DNA of 64,000 bases from Collybiopsis luxurians FD-317 M1 (GCA_000827265.1 KN834799.1:308475-372474), one strand, 5' to 3'; positions 1-11,936 are shown, counted from the first letter of the stretch. Notes: generated from the letters alone by a model not told the origin. Numbers and translations: made by a program.

Positions 1-591
1 AAAAGGTCCGAATTCTGAGTGTTTTTTTTGGTCGAAAATAATTATTTATTATGAATCTATTTACGGTAATAATTACGGCCGAGAAAAATTGGACCAGTCA
101 TAGTGATTGTGATAAGCATAAGTACGAACAGGTAAGGCATATATAATGGAGCTTGACAATTGTCTATGTATCCCCCCTTCGAGTGAGTACCATTTTCCCA
201 ACATTATAAATCGAATGTGAGTATAAATCAACGTACTGCACCTCTACTTTGGGCGGGGTGAACATTGGTTCCATTTGACACAACTGTTTCTTTTCAATAT
301 CTATCTTTCTCATCAATTACTGAGCCACCATCCTCTGCAGAACCTTTTATAGCAGCATAAATCTTGCATCTGTCACACCCCCATTGATCACTGCAGCGCA
401 GCAACACTAGGCACACAATTGAGCGATGCTACTCCCTTTAGGCTTTGAGACTGTTGAACTTGTCAGCTGAGCTACAGTAATTTACTGTATTTAGTGTAGG
501 AGCCTTTATTGTCGGGGTCATTTAAGCAACTACTAGACTCACACACAGATTGATTTCAGTAGTCGACTAATTCCTCTTTCCGAAGCGTGCT
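1..591. repeat. Gene-free AT-rich stretch with a MITE-like remnant near 5-105
   Basis: No convincing gene. Positions about 60-105 closely match 19154-19200 (shared core ATAATTACGGCCGAGAAAAA), the right flank of the foldback element upstream of the second GH18 gene. The start of the window (GGTCCGAATTCT) resembles the reverse complement of the sequence near 85-96, so about 5-105 may be a roughly 100-bp relative of that element without the long hairpin. The left edge may be cut by the window boundary. Confidence 0.4.
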
Positions 592-1364
592 ATGTTGGGG
601 TACCAGGGGGCGTCAAATTTTTATGCTACTACTTATTTAAACACCAAGCCACTGGTATCACAGTACAAAATCAAGTCTGAGCTCAACTACAATATCTACA
701 GTGCCGGTATTGAAATAAATAAAACTGTTGCCTGTAACCCTTCCGAATGCGAGGCGGATGCAGCAGCTAGGGCAGCTTGGGTGCTCTTGGTGGCTTAGGT
801 GCAGTTGGCGGCTTGATTGCCCTTGGGAGCCGGTAGGTGGAATTATGCGTCCGTGCATCCATGTATATGTGTATGCATCCATGCATCCATCTCAAATTAT
901 ATAAAGTAAATTCAAGTACTTTTCACAATAACTATGTACTCTATGCATTGAATACTTCCAATATAAAGTTTGCAAGCCATTATTGATTGATCAAGAAGTG
1001 TGAAAATTTGAAAATAGAAGTCAAATTGTTCAATTTGAGTTTATATATAGGACACATTATTTGGACACATTGGATGCATCAAGATATTGATGCGTGTGGA
1101 TGTGTATCAGTGCATATCAGTGCATCCAAGGCTGATGTGTCCAGTGCGTCCAGTGTGTCCTAAGTGCATTCAGAGTGCATCCTCTGATATTTCAATAGAT
1201 ATAGGTCTAATAGTGTATGTACATCCTTAATTAATGGTTATATACACTTTGTGCTTGGTAAAATAAGTGGTACAGAGGACTAAGCTTTATCAATTGATAG
1301 CCCTTGGTAATGAAGATTTAGGTCATCAAGGGGAGTTGTTTACGCTGTTTGTAACCACAGCCAC
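592..1364. other. Gene-free, low-complexity GCATCCAT-rich stretch
   Basis: A 68-codon ORF at 592-798 has no recognisable motif and I do not call it a gene. Positions 846-890 and about 1065-1180 contain irregular short runs of GCATCCA and TGTGTCCA-like words. Otherwise nothing is seen. Confidence 0.4.
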
Positions 1365-1493
1365 TGCAGATTATTATCACTGATAGCCTGAGGGATTTAT
1401 AACCTGTGCAGCATTATGTTTTTTCCACCGCAGATTATTATCATTGATAGCTTGAGAGATTTATCAACCTGTGCAGCATTATGATTTTTTCCT
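1365..1493. repeat. Two-copy direct tandem repeat, about 64 bp per unit
   Basis: Two adjacent copies start at about 1365 and 1430. Both begin GCAGATTATTATCA and end near GTGCAGCATTATG followed by a T-run. They differ at a handful of positions, so this is a decayed tandem duplication next to the KOW-type transposon ORF. Confidence 0.8.
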
Positions 1494-1685
1494 ATCATAT
1501 ATATTTGAAATTCTACATCTAGGTATATATATAGCCATTTAGCATACCCTCAGGAATAACACTTTCACTTCCTTTCTCTGTCCTGTCATTTACAGTATAC
1601 GCTGCCAATCTTATGTCTCAGGTGTGACAATACTCCACATTTCTATTATCCCCCTCTCATGTAAATTGTACAACACTCCCCTGTT

Positions 1686-2705
1686 CAGCATTTTTTGGCA
1701 GGTTCTATGAACTCAGGATCTATTCCTTGGCTTGGATGTGTTGTACAAGTCATCTGTGGGCCCAACAAGACTTGTCAAGGAATGGTCAAAGATGTTAACT
1801 GCACCTCCACCATTAGTGGTCTCTCTCTGAGATTGGAGCTGTCACTTAGCACCTCCCATGGTGTGAATCCTCTGATTACTGTAGAGTATGAGGATGTACA
1901 TGAGGTTCAGTAAGTCTCATTATATCATTCATTCTTCTATGTGCTCATTGAAATATCTCAGCACTTGGAGAACACTGGCTTAGACATATCCATTAAACAG
2001 CAATCAAAACTTCTTTTATCCTTGACTTGACTACTCTCCCACTGTAGTTGATAAACCATATATTCCTCAGCCACTTCCTGAAGTTACCCAATCTTTGACA
2101 CCACAACCATCTGCCAGTGATGATGTACTTTTAAATACAGATTCAGCTACATTTTGGGGATTCTCAGTGAGCTTTAGTTTTTTTGAATGTTGTTTTCATC
2201 AGTCATTAACAATTTTTTTAAGCCTGATGAAATACAAAGAAGTCCTTCTCATTGGATTCTTTATCCAGCCTTCAATGGGAAATCTTTGTATGTCTCTATG
2301 GACTCTGGCAACCCTCACTATAGTTGAGATTCCAGATGGATTCAAATCTGTGATGGCATTGCATCCTTTCAAATACAGGGTGGGCACTCTAGAACTGTTG
2401 ATATCTCCTCCATTCACAAGCCCATTATCCCTCCACAACATACTACCTGCAAGTCTCTCGTGGCTGTGGTGATGGGTGATCATACTGGCAAACTTAGATG
2501 GTGCATTACATGGAGCAAAGAGGACTCTGAGTTGCACTACCATGTAGCATTTGCTCATAATGCAGGAACACCAAATGAGACCCTGGAGGAGCATTCATTT
2601 GTTGTGTTTCCCTGGAAAGTGGTACAGGTCAAAGAAAGCTCAGATTCCTTGAAGCATGATAGGAACCTCATTCAGGAACTGAGAGCCAGACTTCATATTA
2701 AGTAG
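1686..2705 (+). pseudogene. KOW-motif transposon-associated protein, decayed
   Basis: The first coding block (1695-1913) reads PWLGCVVQVICGPNKTCQG followed by VKDVN, which resembles the KOW-type segment of a protein commonly found inside Agaricomycete DNA transposons. A short intron probably follows. Blocks at about 2090-2330 and 2350-2705 continue with a VVMGDHTGK segment and a C-terminal ELRARLHIK, also usual for this family as I recall it. An in-frame TGA interrupts the middle (after NPHYS, near 2324), and the long N-terminal part of the usual protein is missing. The stop codon at 2703-2705 lies 88 bp from the convergent end of the Mutator-like gene. Family assignment is by recollection; the encoded protein has no established function. 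Confidence 0.5.
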
Positions 2706-4050
2706 AAGAATTGTAATACAGCTTCCTGAATTCAGAATCATTGATTTATAATAAGTTGTGACATATATGCATGAAGTAAAACATTAATTCTACTACATCT
2801 TCCTCTGCCTCTTAGCAGCACCCTTGCCCTTTGCAGCATTACTGAGTGCCCACTTTTTGGCTCCTCTCAATTCCTTCTTTCCATGTTCCTGATCCAAATC
2901 CTCTCTCAAATCATTGTAGCTTTCCATGTCATGCTTGAAATTAAGTCCATGCTTGGGAGGTAATACCTTCAGCACAAGTTCTAGTGATAGTAACTAGTGA
3001 ATGGACTTACCACAATTTCTTCCTCATCATTGCCTTTTTGTTTCAGCTCATCTGGAGTTACACTAGGTCCAACTAGCTGAGGATCATCTCCACCTTCATG
3101 AGGCCCTGCATCCAATCCCCATCGATGGTTACCAGCCAAACCAGCCCAGACAGATGTGTCAAACATAATCTTATCCAAGAGGCATATGGCTTCAAAATTT
3201 ACATCTGCTGGCTTTGTTTGCTCCATCTTTCCATCAGGTGTGAGTCCATTCCAGTCTTGCAATCTCTCCCAAGCTTTGTGAAGTACATGCTGGTTTATAT
3301 CATCTTCATGGGCATCCAATGCAAACTCTGAAAAATAACAATAAGCAAGGAGAAGTGTATGAGCATGAGCAATGGAATAATCAAGGAGGTGATGAATTTC
3401 TAGCTTGACTGCATCATCAGGGCCAATACACTGATAGAGCCAGTTCCTAATTCCAGCTAAGTCTGTATCCTAAAGCCCACTACGATAGAAAGTTGGATTG
3501 AGAGTTGGAAAATTTTTAGGTTGACAGTAAGATAAAGCTGGAATTGCCTGTTCAGAAAACTTGAGAGAGAACTGGGCATCTGATTTTGGAGTGACAGCTG
3601 GATCTTTGAGCAGCAGTTTGTGTGGCTCCAGGGCCTGTTGAATCTCTGTAGTACATTTTACTGCTGTCCAGTCCAAAAGCATTTCATTAGACTCATGCTC
3701 TTTTCTGAATTTCTCTACCAGCAGCCGCATGTAATGACCCAGCTATCAAATAAATTTAGCATGACATCAGTTTGGTCTGGAATTTTTACCTGAATTTTCT
3801 GCTGCCCACTAGTATCCTGCCCAAGTCTGTCTACAGTAGTAGATACAGGAGCATCCTGGATCTTCCCGGCATACTCATTGTAAATTCCCTGCCACATTTC
3901 CACCTTCCAAATGCTAGTCTCTGTATTGAAATTAATGAAACAAGTTGGGTAATAGTAAAGGGGTCCAAGCTTTATGAGAACACCCTTTCCAGGGCTAAAA
4001 GCAATGTTTTAACATATATAGGTATATAGTAAGATTTTTCAAGTAGAGAC

Positions 4051-4440
4051 TCACAAAAGTCTTTGAGCCACAGTACTTAAGGGTTGCTTTCTGAGCCCTG
4101 GAAGTTTACTCAATACATGGTTAAACTGCTCTTCATCAGAAGAATCTCTGCACATATGACAATAAAATTGCTTTGGATCCTTCTTAGGCTTTGAAAGACA
4201 AGCAGTAAAGCAAGCAGCATGAGTGTAATTTTTACAGTCAGTGCATTCAATGGAACTTTGTTCTACAGCCTCTCTGTAGCCAACTGCTTGCACACCACAC
4301 TGGCAGATAACAGATTGGGGTGAGGAGGGAGGTGGGGAACTTGAGAGTATAAGGGGGGAAGGTGGAAATTGTAGTTCTGGTGTTGGTGAATGGGATGAAT
4401 GTGTCTCCAGAGTTTTTGCAATCATGTCTTCCACATCCAT
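4051..4440 (-). other. PHD-type zinc finger block in the MULE pseudogene
   Basis: After a Ser/Pro-rich stretch the translation shows CQCGVQAVGY, then IECTDCKNYTHAACF and FYCHMC. The spacing of Cys-x-Cys, Cys-x2-Cys, His-x2-Cys and Cys-x2-Cys fits a PHD-like cross-brace zinc finger. PHD fingers usually read histone tails. The block ends at GTGAGT, a good intron donor that overlaps the apparent stop, so the coding region probably continues into the 3903-2793 part. Confidence 0.55.
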
Positions 4441-4449
4441 GGAATCAGG

Positions 4450-5857
4450 CTAAGGAGAAAGAGTATGATGAGAGGAGATGGAATGATGAACATGCTCTCC
4501 TGTTAAATCATCCAACTGAAAATCTTCTCCAGCAAGATCAATGAAGTCCACAGAAATTTGAGCCTCCTTCATAACTCTAGAAGGGATGTTTGGCTGACTC
4601 AGGCTGTATTCATCAAATGGAGAGTGTAAAGTTTTGATCCAGTCTGGGAGACTGAGTGAGGGGAGAAGTGGATTTTCCAGTGAAACATTCAAGTGCATTT
4701 TAGCATTAGCAACCTGGAGAGACTGGAAAAGATTTCTTGCAGCAGTTCCACCTCTGAGCTTATAAAGCACAGTGTTGGTTGTGAAGCCTGGTGGGGCACA
4801 TGCAGGAGGTTGTCCAGTGAGAAGCTCAGTCACCTTCCCTGATTTGTACTTGGAATGGCCTTGATTCTTCATACCATCATAAGCAAAAACTACTTTGTTG
4901 TTTGAAGATGTGGGAATCACTGTCAGAGCAATATAGTGGTTCCCATTTGTCAGAACCATTCCAACAAGGCCATAGACTAGACCCCTTTTGTGAGCAGAAG
5001 CTTTAGGTCCAATGAAAAGCTCTATAGGGAAATCCCAGAACTTCCCTGCAGCAATATCAGGTGCCAAATTGAGCAGAACAGGTATATCAGTGATAAACTC
5101 AATCTGCTGAGATTCACCAGCACAAATGCTGGTGATTTTATCATCTTCATGCTCCTGTCTCCAACAGCCAGATTGAGATTCCACTGACATAGCCTGATTC
5201 ATCTGGGTGACAGCATTGAACCATTGCTGTATACTCCCACTATACTGATCCCAGTACCTCCCAGATGGAGCCCAACCAAGAGACTTCTGGGATGATCTAA
5301 GTTGGATGTGTGCAGATACTGAATCATGGCATCTCCAATACTGAAGTGTTCAGATGGTAAAATAACCCACACAAGCAGGGTTGGAAGGAAATGGATGACC
5401 AGGAGTCAGTAAATTTTGTAACCAGCCCTGATAATCCATGCAACTTGATTAATAAATACAGAATCACAACAAGAAAAGACTCTTACAAATGCAGTTGATA
5501 GCTTCCAACTGGCCCTTGCACAGCTTTGACTGTGTACAAAAACTGCTGAAAGTTATCTCAGATTGTGGAAATCTCAGAGACACTACCAGATTGAAATAGA
5601 CTCCATTGCATTCTAAAGTCAAAGACTTTATATAGATAGGAGATCAAAGGAGGTGTTTCCTCTGTAGGGATGGCAAGGGACTTGAATTCAAGTAGGCAGT
5701 TGTAAAAGGCCATTGCAATGAAATACACTTCCATGGATGAGTCCAGCCAGCAAGAGTTGTTCTTCCACCTTGCAGAAGGGATGCTTTTAGTGTTAGAGAG
5801 CTGAATGGAACCAAAGTCATTTGCAGGTAGGTGGGGCTTTTGTTTGGAAGGTGACAT
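4450..5857 (-). other. USP-like papain-fold cysteine protease block in the MULE pseudogene
   Basis: The block opens with WKNNSCWLDSS, the Cys-box style of ubiquitin-specific protease-like enzymes, with the presumed nucleophile Cys codon at 5750-5752. The His-box is NGNHYIALTV (His codon 4936-4938), followed by VFAYDGMKNQG whose Asp could be the third residue. All three catalytic positions are kept, although the reading frame is broken by a TGA at 5558-5560 and a frame change near 5280. What it would cleave is unknown; ubiquitin-like tags or self-processing are both possible. Confidence 0.5.
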
Positions 5858-6639
5858 CTTTTCTATCTGCTCCTGGGCCTTTTCATATCATTTTCTGTCT
5901 TCATGACCTCTGTTTCAGATGCAGGTTGGGTTTTGGAATGAGGAGGAACATAGGAATCAGAGTCATGCCCAAGGGATGGAGAGACAGAGGTCTCAGAGTC
6001 AGATCCAGAGCCAGATTCAGATGAGGCTTCAACAGAATGTTTAGCTTTTTTTGTTATTGCAGGGTTTTTGAACCTTGGGGGCTTGAAGGGAGGATTTCCT
6101 TCTCCACAACCTTTGTGCCTTTCTCTTGCCTCACCATGAGAATGTTTGCAACTAGGATGTGTAGTCCCAAACTGCTGCAATAAATCTTTTCTGACTTCAA
6201 GTCCTGATTTTCCATAATGAGTCTCTATGTTTACTTGTAAAGTTGATTAGTAGATTGTTCAAAACATCTTAGGCATTAAGTTACTTACACAAAGCACTTT
6301 CAGTTTGCATTCTAAATGCCTTTTCAACTTTCAAAAGACCATCAAGTCCTTGAAACAAGGGATTATGCAAACTTCCAACAATACAGTAGATAGTAGCATG
6401 CATAGCTTCTTCCACATTTGTTGTATCAGGTAGTTTGTCAGCCAAATTCTCTGGCATAGTGCACTGAGATGGGAAGAGCATATGGGCATGGTCTGGAGTT
6501 AACCACCATGAAAGCCACTGAGAAGCTTTGGGCCATTGTCACTGAATGGCTGCCACTGTGTGATTGAACTCTGCATGATTCTCCATAGTGGTCAATGAGT
6601 TACAGAGCCTCCAGAAGCTGCCCTTGGTATCTGGTGACA

Positions 6640-7561
6640 CAATATTACCAATGCAAGCCATTTGATGGATGCTTTTGTGGAAGTGATAATGACATCCTTT
6701 AGGAGGCTACCAGCCACATCCCAGAGCTGAGATTCAGAACAGTAGTCATCACTTTGAGCCAGGAAATAAGCTACAAAAGCATTGACAAAACCATTCCACT
6801 GGGGATCACTGAAATCAACAACCTAGGGTCCCAGTTAGTAAATTACTATGAAAGGATAATAAAAAAAATCTGACCCCAGCAAAAATGTCATCGTTGATTT
6901 CAAGACCCCATTCAATTGCAGTTTGAGCCACTCTCTGAATGAGAATGAGAAAATGGTATTGATAATGGTCAGCGGTGGCACCATTGGCATAGGTGAAGAG
7001 AACTGGGACCCATTTCACAAGGAGAGGAGAGAAGATGGAGGATACAATGAGATGACCATTAGGATCTTCCCAATACTTGTGAGGAGCATCAGAGAGTATC
7101 CCGTGGAGTGGATCCTCAACATCTGCCATATCAGGTAGAACTTGTTGCCACATCCACTCTGTCTGAAGTGAGATACAGACCATGTTACTACTGGTAAAGT
7201 CTTGACAGAAAACATCAGAGTGTAGTGCTTTCCATTCACCAAGTTTGTTAAACACCCCAAAAGCACTGGTTGGACCATTCCCATCCCTTGCATGGAGACG
7301 CCACAATAAATAACCAGTATAGTCTTGATTGCAGAATTTATATCCAAGTTCTGCTGCTCCAGGGCCATATCCACTGGGAGCAGGAGCACCAGCCATCATC
7401 TGTGTTGGAGTAGCATTAGGATGGCTCTCATATGCAGCTTTAAACCTTTTATCTTCTGCAGCAGTGGTACAGGCAACATCTGGAATATGGCTGTGGCTAT
7501 GGGGAGGACCATTGATATACCGGTACCTCAAGGTGGAGATGTCATTTCGAATCTGGCCATA
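6640..7561 (-). other. MULE DDE catalytic domain block
   Basis: First catalytic Asp is visible in GILSDAPHKY (codon at 7088-7090), followed by KWVPVLFTYANGATADHY, the usual beta-strand and YxxHF region of Mutator-like transposases. After a 51-bp intron the second Asp appears in VVDFSDPQW (codon 6814-6816), followed by GCHYHFHKSI, the Cys/His stretch typical after the second Asp. The final Glu cannot be assigned with confidence. A TGA at 6539-6541 lies shortly downstream. Confidence 0.65.
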
Positions 7562-7915
7562 TCAAATGAGGTAGGAGTGTAATTCACAGGGATGATATTC
7601 CAGTCTAGCCTGCTCTGTGCAACAACTGCAGAAACTGACTTGCTGCTTGGCATGGTTTTCAGGTGAAATATGGGGGTGGAAAATTGCAATACAACTCTCA
7701 TTGGAACAGGCAATAACTCCAAGGCATTTTTTAGCTGTCACCTTGGCACCATCCACAGTGGAGGAGTGGACAGAGCCTTTTCCATTGTGGAAACTGCTGT
7801 TTTTTGTAGCCCAGTGTACTCCTAGATTTTTGGTTTGAGTGAACTCTTCATGAGTTACATCAACCCAGAAGTGTCCATTTGCCCAAGGATCCCATTCCCT
7901 TCCTTCCATATTCAA
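7562..7915 (-). other. WRKY-GCM1-type zinc finger block of the MULE pseudogene
   Basis: The translated block contains KKCLGVIACSNESC, then about 20 residues, CSCC, and a terminal HPC. That arrangement of paired cysteines and a final His-x-Cys matches the WRKY-GCM1 zinc fingers known from MULE transposases, where they bind DNA, probably the transposon ends. The block ends at an in-frame TGA (7562-7564), but the same frame stays open straight through into the DDE domain, so this is a single coding region with one nonsense change. Confidence 0.6.
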
Positions 7916-8484
7916 TATAGAGGTAGCTATTGCTCCAGCACCCAGTGAAGTGCCAGATAGAGGTTGAGGATCCAGAGGTACAAAGGATGTCAGCTTAGCT
8001 GGGTTTGAGAGATCAAAAGATGGAAGCTCTCTCCAGCTTTTTTTAACTTCTGCTCAGGAACTGAAGCAGCAGAGACAGCAGCGGCGGGGGTATGATGAAG
8101 TGATTGTATAGGCACTATTGATGGTGCAGCATGCAGGTTTTGAGTAACTTTCTGAAAGGCTACTTGTTTGCCCGAGAAACAAAAATATTGAATGATAACA
8201 CAATAATCTATCAAGGAAGTATGTATACCAGTCTCATCCAATATTAGAAGGGTGTCATACTGGACTGGAGGAGCATTGCCTGGCTGGACACTGCTAGTTC
8301 CAGGCTGTACATCCTGGAGTGGTGGAGTAGCAAGAAGAGCATAAGTTCTTGCCAAGCTGATTGGGCTTGACGTTGGGCATATATCTAAGGTCTCTGGCTG
8401 GAACAAGTTTAGCACATGATCATTGTTCACATTGTACCATGCCTTGCAAGTTAGTGGAGGTGAATTTTGCATGGGGCTGAACAC

Positions 8485-8985
8485 TCATGGCAATAGGGAG
8501 GTCAATAAAAGAGACTCAAGAGATGAAGTTACATAGCAGTATTTATATGATTTTTTGCAAGACCATAGTACTCATTCTGGTCATTAATTTCAGACTATTT
8601 TGATGTCAAAGTGGCACAGCAGTGGACATGATATCTTGTAGGATAAATTCTTGGATACTCCCAGTGATGTACCTGGACCTTGTCTTGGGCTTAAGATGAT
8701 GACAGGAATGATTCAATGTGCCTCAATACTCTGGAATGACCTTGCAGTGGGGCAGGGATACTTCCTTTTTTGGCCATTCCTGCTGCCATCCCTGATTTCT
8801 TACAATGTAAATGGCATAACAGTGCTCCAGAGCTCTCCACTGATCTCAAAAACTCATCATGTAATTTGGATAGTACTAACTTGAATGTCACTGTCACAGC
8901 TGTAGAATACAAAGGATTCATATTTATCCTTGAAGTCAAAAAATACTGTTGCTAAGACTGCTGCTAATGCTTCTTCTGCCTGGGC
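8485..8985. other. Gap between divergent transposon genes
   Basis: This stretch separates the start of the minus-strand MULE gene from the plus-strand integrase pseudogene. Short ORFs occur on both strands (651-884 and 691-939 within 8 kb) but carry no motif I recognise. It may contain 5' exons of either neighbour. Confidence 0.3.
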
Positions 8986-10807
8986 TTGTCGCCTTCCTCT
9001 TGGTTTATTTTCCTCAGGCTGGAGCAATGCCAAACCAGTATCTTCCACTTTGTAAGTTCTTGTTCATATATCTTAACTGATTCCAAACAATATGACATTC
9101 ACATTACAGCACCTGAGGATATCATTCAAGAACCTTTGGAATTCTGGTTCAATTGTCGACAAACTGATAAAGTCATAGCAAATATATTAAAGGATTATTA
9201 TGATACTACTCAGTATGGCTTGGGGTTCATGTTCCAACTCTTTGACACTGGTCTTTCACAGTACAGTTAACAGCCTGCTTTATTGTAGTGAGACTTCGGT
9301 GAAGCGTCTGAGAACCCGGTGGGGCTTAAAGGGTACTCATCAGCAACATCACACTGTAGAGTCCATTTGCAATACAGTGCTTGAAGCTCGTGAAAATTTT
9401 CCTGCCTGTGGTGCAGAAACTGCATAACTATATCTTTCAAAAAACACACATGCAAATTCCAAGGTATCTGTCCATTATTGCTTATTAGTCTTGAGTCTTA
9501 TACTTTCTCTAGGCAAACTATTGAAACATTCTTGAAGCTACATGGACCAGACCAAGTTGCTGCACAAAGAAAACACAAGTTTGTTCGCCAGTTCTTTTAT
9601 GCAGCAGGAGTAAATCATATCTGGTGCATGGATCAACATTGTAAACAGGACCCTTGATTTGGTTTGTGGCTTCATAATTGCATTGACCCTTTCACTGGTT
9701 GGAGCAACTGGATGAAAGTGTGGTAGACCAACAAGCAGCCATGGCTTGTTGCATCATATTTCTTGTATACTGTACAAAGCTTGGAGGGTGTGTCATTTTA
9801 CTATTATTGTCTCATAAATTATTCAGTTGATTGCTGCAACTCTTCCCCTGCTTACACAAAGTGATCCTGGTTCAGAAAACTATGGAGTGGCAAATGCAGA
9901 AACTGTTGGTCAACAGAAGCTTGATCCCACACTTTCTGGAACTCTGCAACATGTATTCAAGCACAGAAAAACCAATGTCAAGTCTGAGGCCAATTGGTCT
10001 GTTTTTCGATGCAACTTTGCACCTGGCTATGAAAAGCTCTTTGAAGAGGGCATTACAATGGGCTGGTACAATGTCCAAAATCCTTTACAACTGTATGTCT
10101 TTCAGTAGTATTCCATTAAGTATGATTATTCATGTCTCATACATTATTAGATTGACATTTCAGTGGATTGCTGTACCCTGGCTACAGAAAGAGCTGGATG
10201 AATGGGCAAATCAGCGCAACTACTCTCTTCCAAAATGACACAAGCACAAGTTTCTTCCTCATGGTACCCCTTTCATGATTCGCACTTGCCCTCAGGATTT
10301 TAATGTGCTAGATTTTAAGGTGACTTAATGTTACCTGCATGCTTTCTAAGTGTATACTTACTGAACAGAATACAGATAGGAATACCAGAGGAATTAATTG
10401 ACGAACTTCGACTTGAATATGTGCCGCCTGATCATGAAGTCTTTCAACTCACTCCACCTGCATTTGACAATGCAGCAAACTATGTATACAATCAGATGGA
10501 CTGCCCCTTCATCACTTTTAAGACTTTTTGGCATGTTTATTGCAATCTGCTGAATGGGTTAGAACTTTTCATTGAGCAGGCTGGGAATGTTCAAGCTGTA
10601 GTTGACCAACATGCCGTCACAGTTCAGAGAATGAACACCGATGGAAATGAAATCAACAATATGGAACTTCTTCCTGATTAGTGATATCGAGCTCTCAATG
10701 ATATGACTGTAGGGTTTAATCAAGTTGAGGCTGAAGGCGAGCGAGGAACAGTAGATGAATCAGCTATGGTATATGCAGTCTTTAGTGATGATGATCTAGA
10801 TAACTAG
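8986..10807 (+). pseudogene. Integrase-core (DDE) transposase-like gene, decayed
   Basis: Recognisable blocks in order are DYYDTTQYGLG (about 9200), VKRLRTRWGLKGTHQQHHT (about 9300-9360), AAGVNHIWCMDQH with the first catalytic Asp (about 9600-9640), LTQSDPGSENYG with the second Asp and a nearby Glu (about 9845-9885), PWLQKELDEW (about 10180), and a C-terminal domain from 10370. These match the integrase-core proteins common in Agaricomycetes, which are DDE enzymes. In-frame stops at 9655-9657 (TGA), 9724-9726 (TAG), 10236-10238 (TGA) and a TAG-TGA pair at 10679-10684 make it a pseudogene. Beyond the last pair the frame stays open to the natural-looking end at 10805-10807. Short introns remain (near 9440-9510, 9790-9830, 10105-10165 and 10320-10370). 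Confidence 0.7.
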
Positions 10808-11822
10808 AGTACAGGTACACAGTATAACATAGCTTTTATGGCATCATTGAAGACTCTTAGTCAAATGTGCAAAAAGGAGTTGATAGCATTGCAACTGTTA
10901 CAACCCTTACAACTTGTCTAATACTAACAAAACATATATGTAGGACTTTTAGTTCTATAGCTTAAAGTACAAAGCTATTCTTTGGTATGTAGTATGAAAG
11001 TCAGAGCTAAGGCATGTAACCTGGTACCCACTGGAGAGATTTTTGTCAAGACGCGTCAATTACCGTGTCGCGTTAGCGCCAGTCACGTGATTAAACAGTG
11101 ACCTCTAAGCTTAAATTGTTTGTTGATTCGTTTACACCTTATCCGCGAATGGCCATCTTTCCCTAAGCATTCGGTGAGTCTTCATTTTTCAGTCCCTCTT
11201 CCCCACCCGCGCAGGGAAATGCACCCTCCGCATCAGGTTCTGCGACTCGCACCCTGGGACGCGCTGATGCGGCGGATTGTTATTTCCCCTGCCCTTCCCC
11301 CCTCCCCGTCTCATCCGCGTCTGTATTCCCGCAGGTGAGCTAACGAACCGCCCTTCTAGCACAACCATTGTCTCTTCTTTCCTCACTGCGCACCATGCCA
11401 GCTCATCATCGTCAGGTGTACCTTAATGGCCGGAACAACGCAATCGGGTGTTGCTTTTTTGCCATACCGTTGCGAAAATCCGGTGCGCGTTGACGTTGAC
11501 ATTACCAGCGGGCCGCAAGGAGTCATCTGGGTCCTGGCACCGGCACTCACGCCTATCACTGCTTATGAGAGCAGACCGTTCCCGCGCATAACAATAACTG
11601 TACTTTTTACAATCACAGTACTTAATATAAGTGTAGAAAATATAAATATGAGGGTAAATAACCGAGACGCATCAGGACGCACCCGGACGCATTTGAATGG
11701 GACGCATCCGCATCACATCAAGACGCATCCGCTTAATTCCGATGGGCGCATACGCATGGACGCACACGCATACGCACTCGGGACGCTGGACGCGTGGGCT
11801 GGACGCATAATTCTACAGTCCG
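10808..11822. other. Gene-free stretch, GACGCA-rich from about 11660
   Basis: No supported gene. From about 11660 to 11812 the hexamer GACGCA and close variants recur about ten times at irregular spacing, directly before the 18-bp minisatellite. Long ORFs here and across the minisatellite are produced by the repeats and show no domain. Confidence 0.4.
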
Positions 11823-11936
11823 CTCGGGAGCTTGGGCGTACTCGGAAGCTTGGGCGTACTCGGGAGCTTGGCACTCGGGAGCTTGGGTGTACTCGGGAGC
11901 TTGGGTGTGCTCGGGAGCCCGGGTGTACTCGGCAGA
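11823..11936. repeat. Minisatellite, 18-bp unit, about 6.3 copies
   Basis: The unit is CTCGGGAGCTTGGGTGTA with a C/T variant near its end. Six units can be counted, one shortened by three bases (CTCGGGAGCTTGGCA), followed by a partial unit. The repeat keeps one frame open on both strands, which explains overlapping ORFs there. Confidence 0.85.

Larger units (their letters stand above)
2793..8484 (-). pseudogene. Mutator-like (MULE) transposase fused to USP-like protease and PHD finger, decayed
   Basis: Minus-strand ORFs from 8484 to 2793 line up into one long multi-exon coding region. In order they encode: a disordered N-terminus (8484-7990), a WRKY-GCM1-type zinc finger (7915-7562), a MULE DDE domain (7561 to about 6640), a transposase C-terminal region ending near 6281, a Ser/Pro-rich linker (6180-5863), a USP-like cysteine protease (5857-4450), a PHD-type finger (4440-4051), and a charged C-terminal region (3903-2793, ending in a Lys/Arg-rich tail). 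Intact-looking splice sites occur, for example a 51-bp intron at about 6817-6867 joining IFAG to VVDFS. In-frame stops at 7562-7564, 6539-6541, 5558-5560 and 4450-4452, plus a frame change near 5280, indicate a dead copy. The 3903-2793 part could instead be a separate downstream gene. I did not find terminal inverted repeats. Confidence 0.65.

Noticed and set aside
846..1180. CRISPR-like repeated GCATCCA words
   Set aside because: Spacing is irregular, units are too short, and the genome is eukaryotic.
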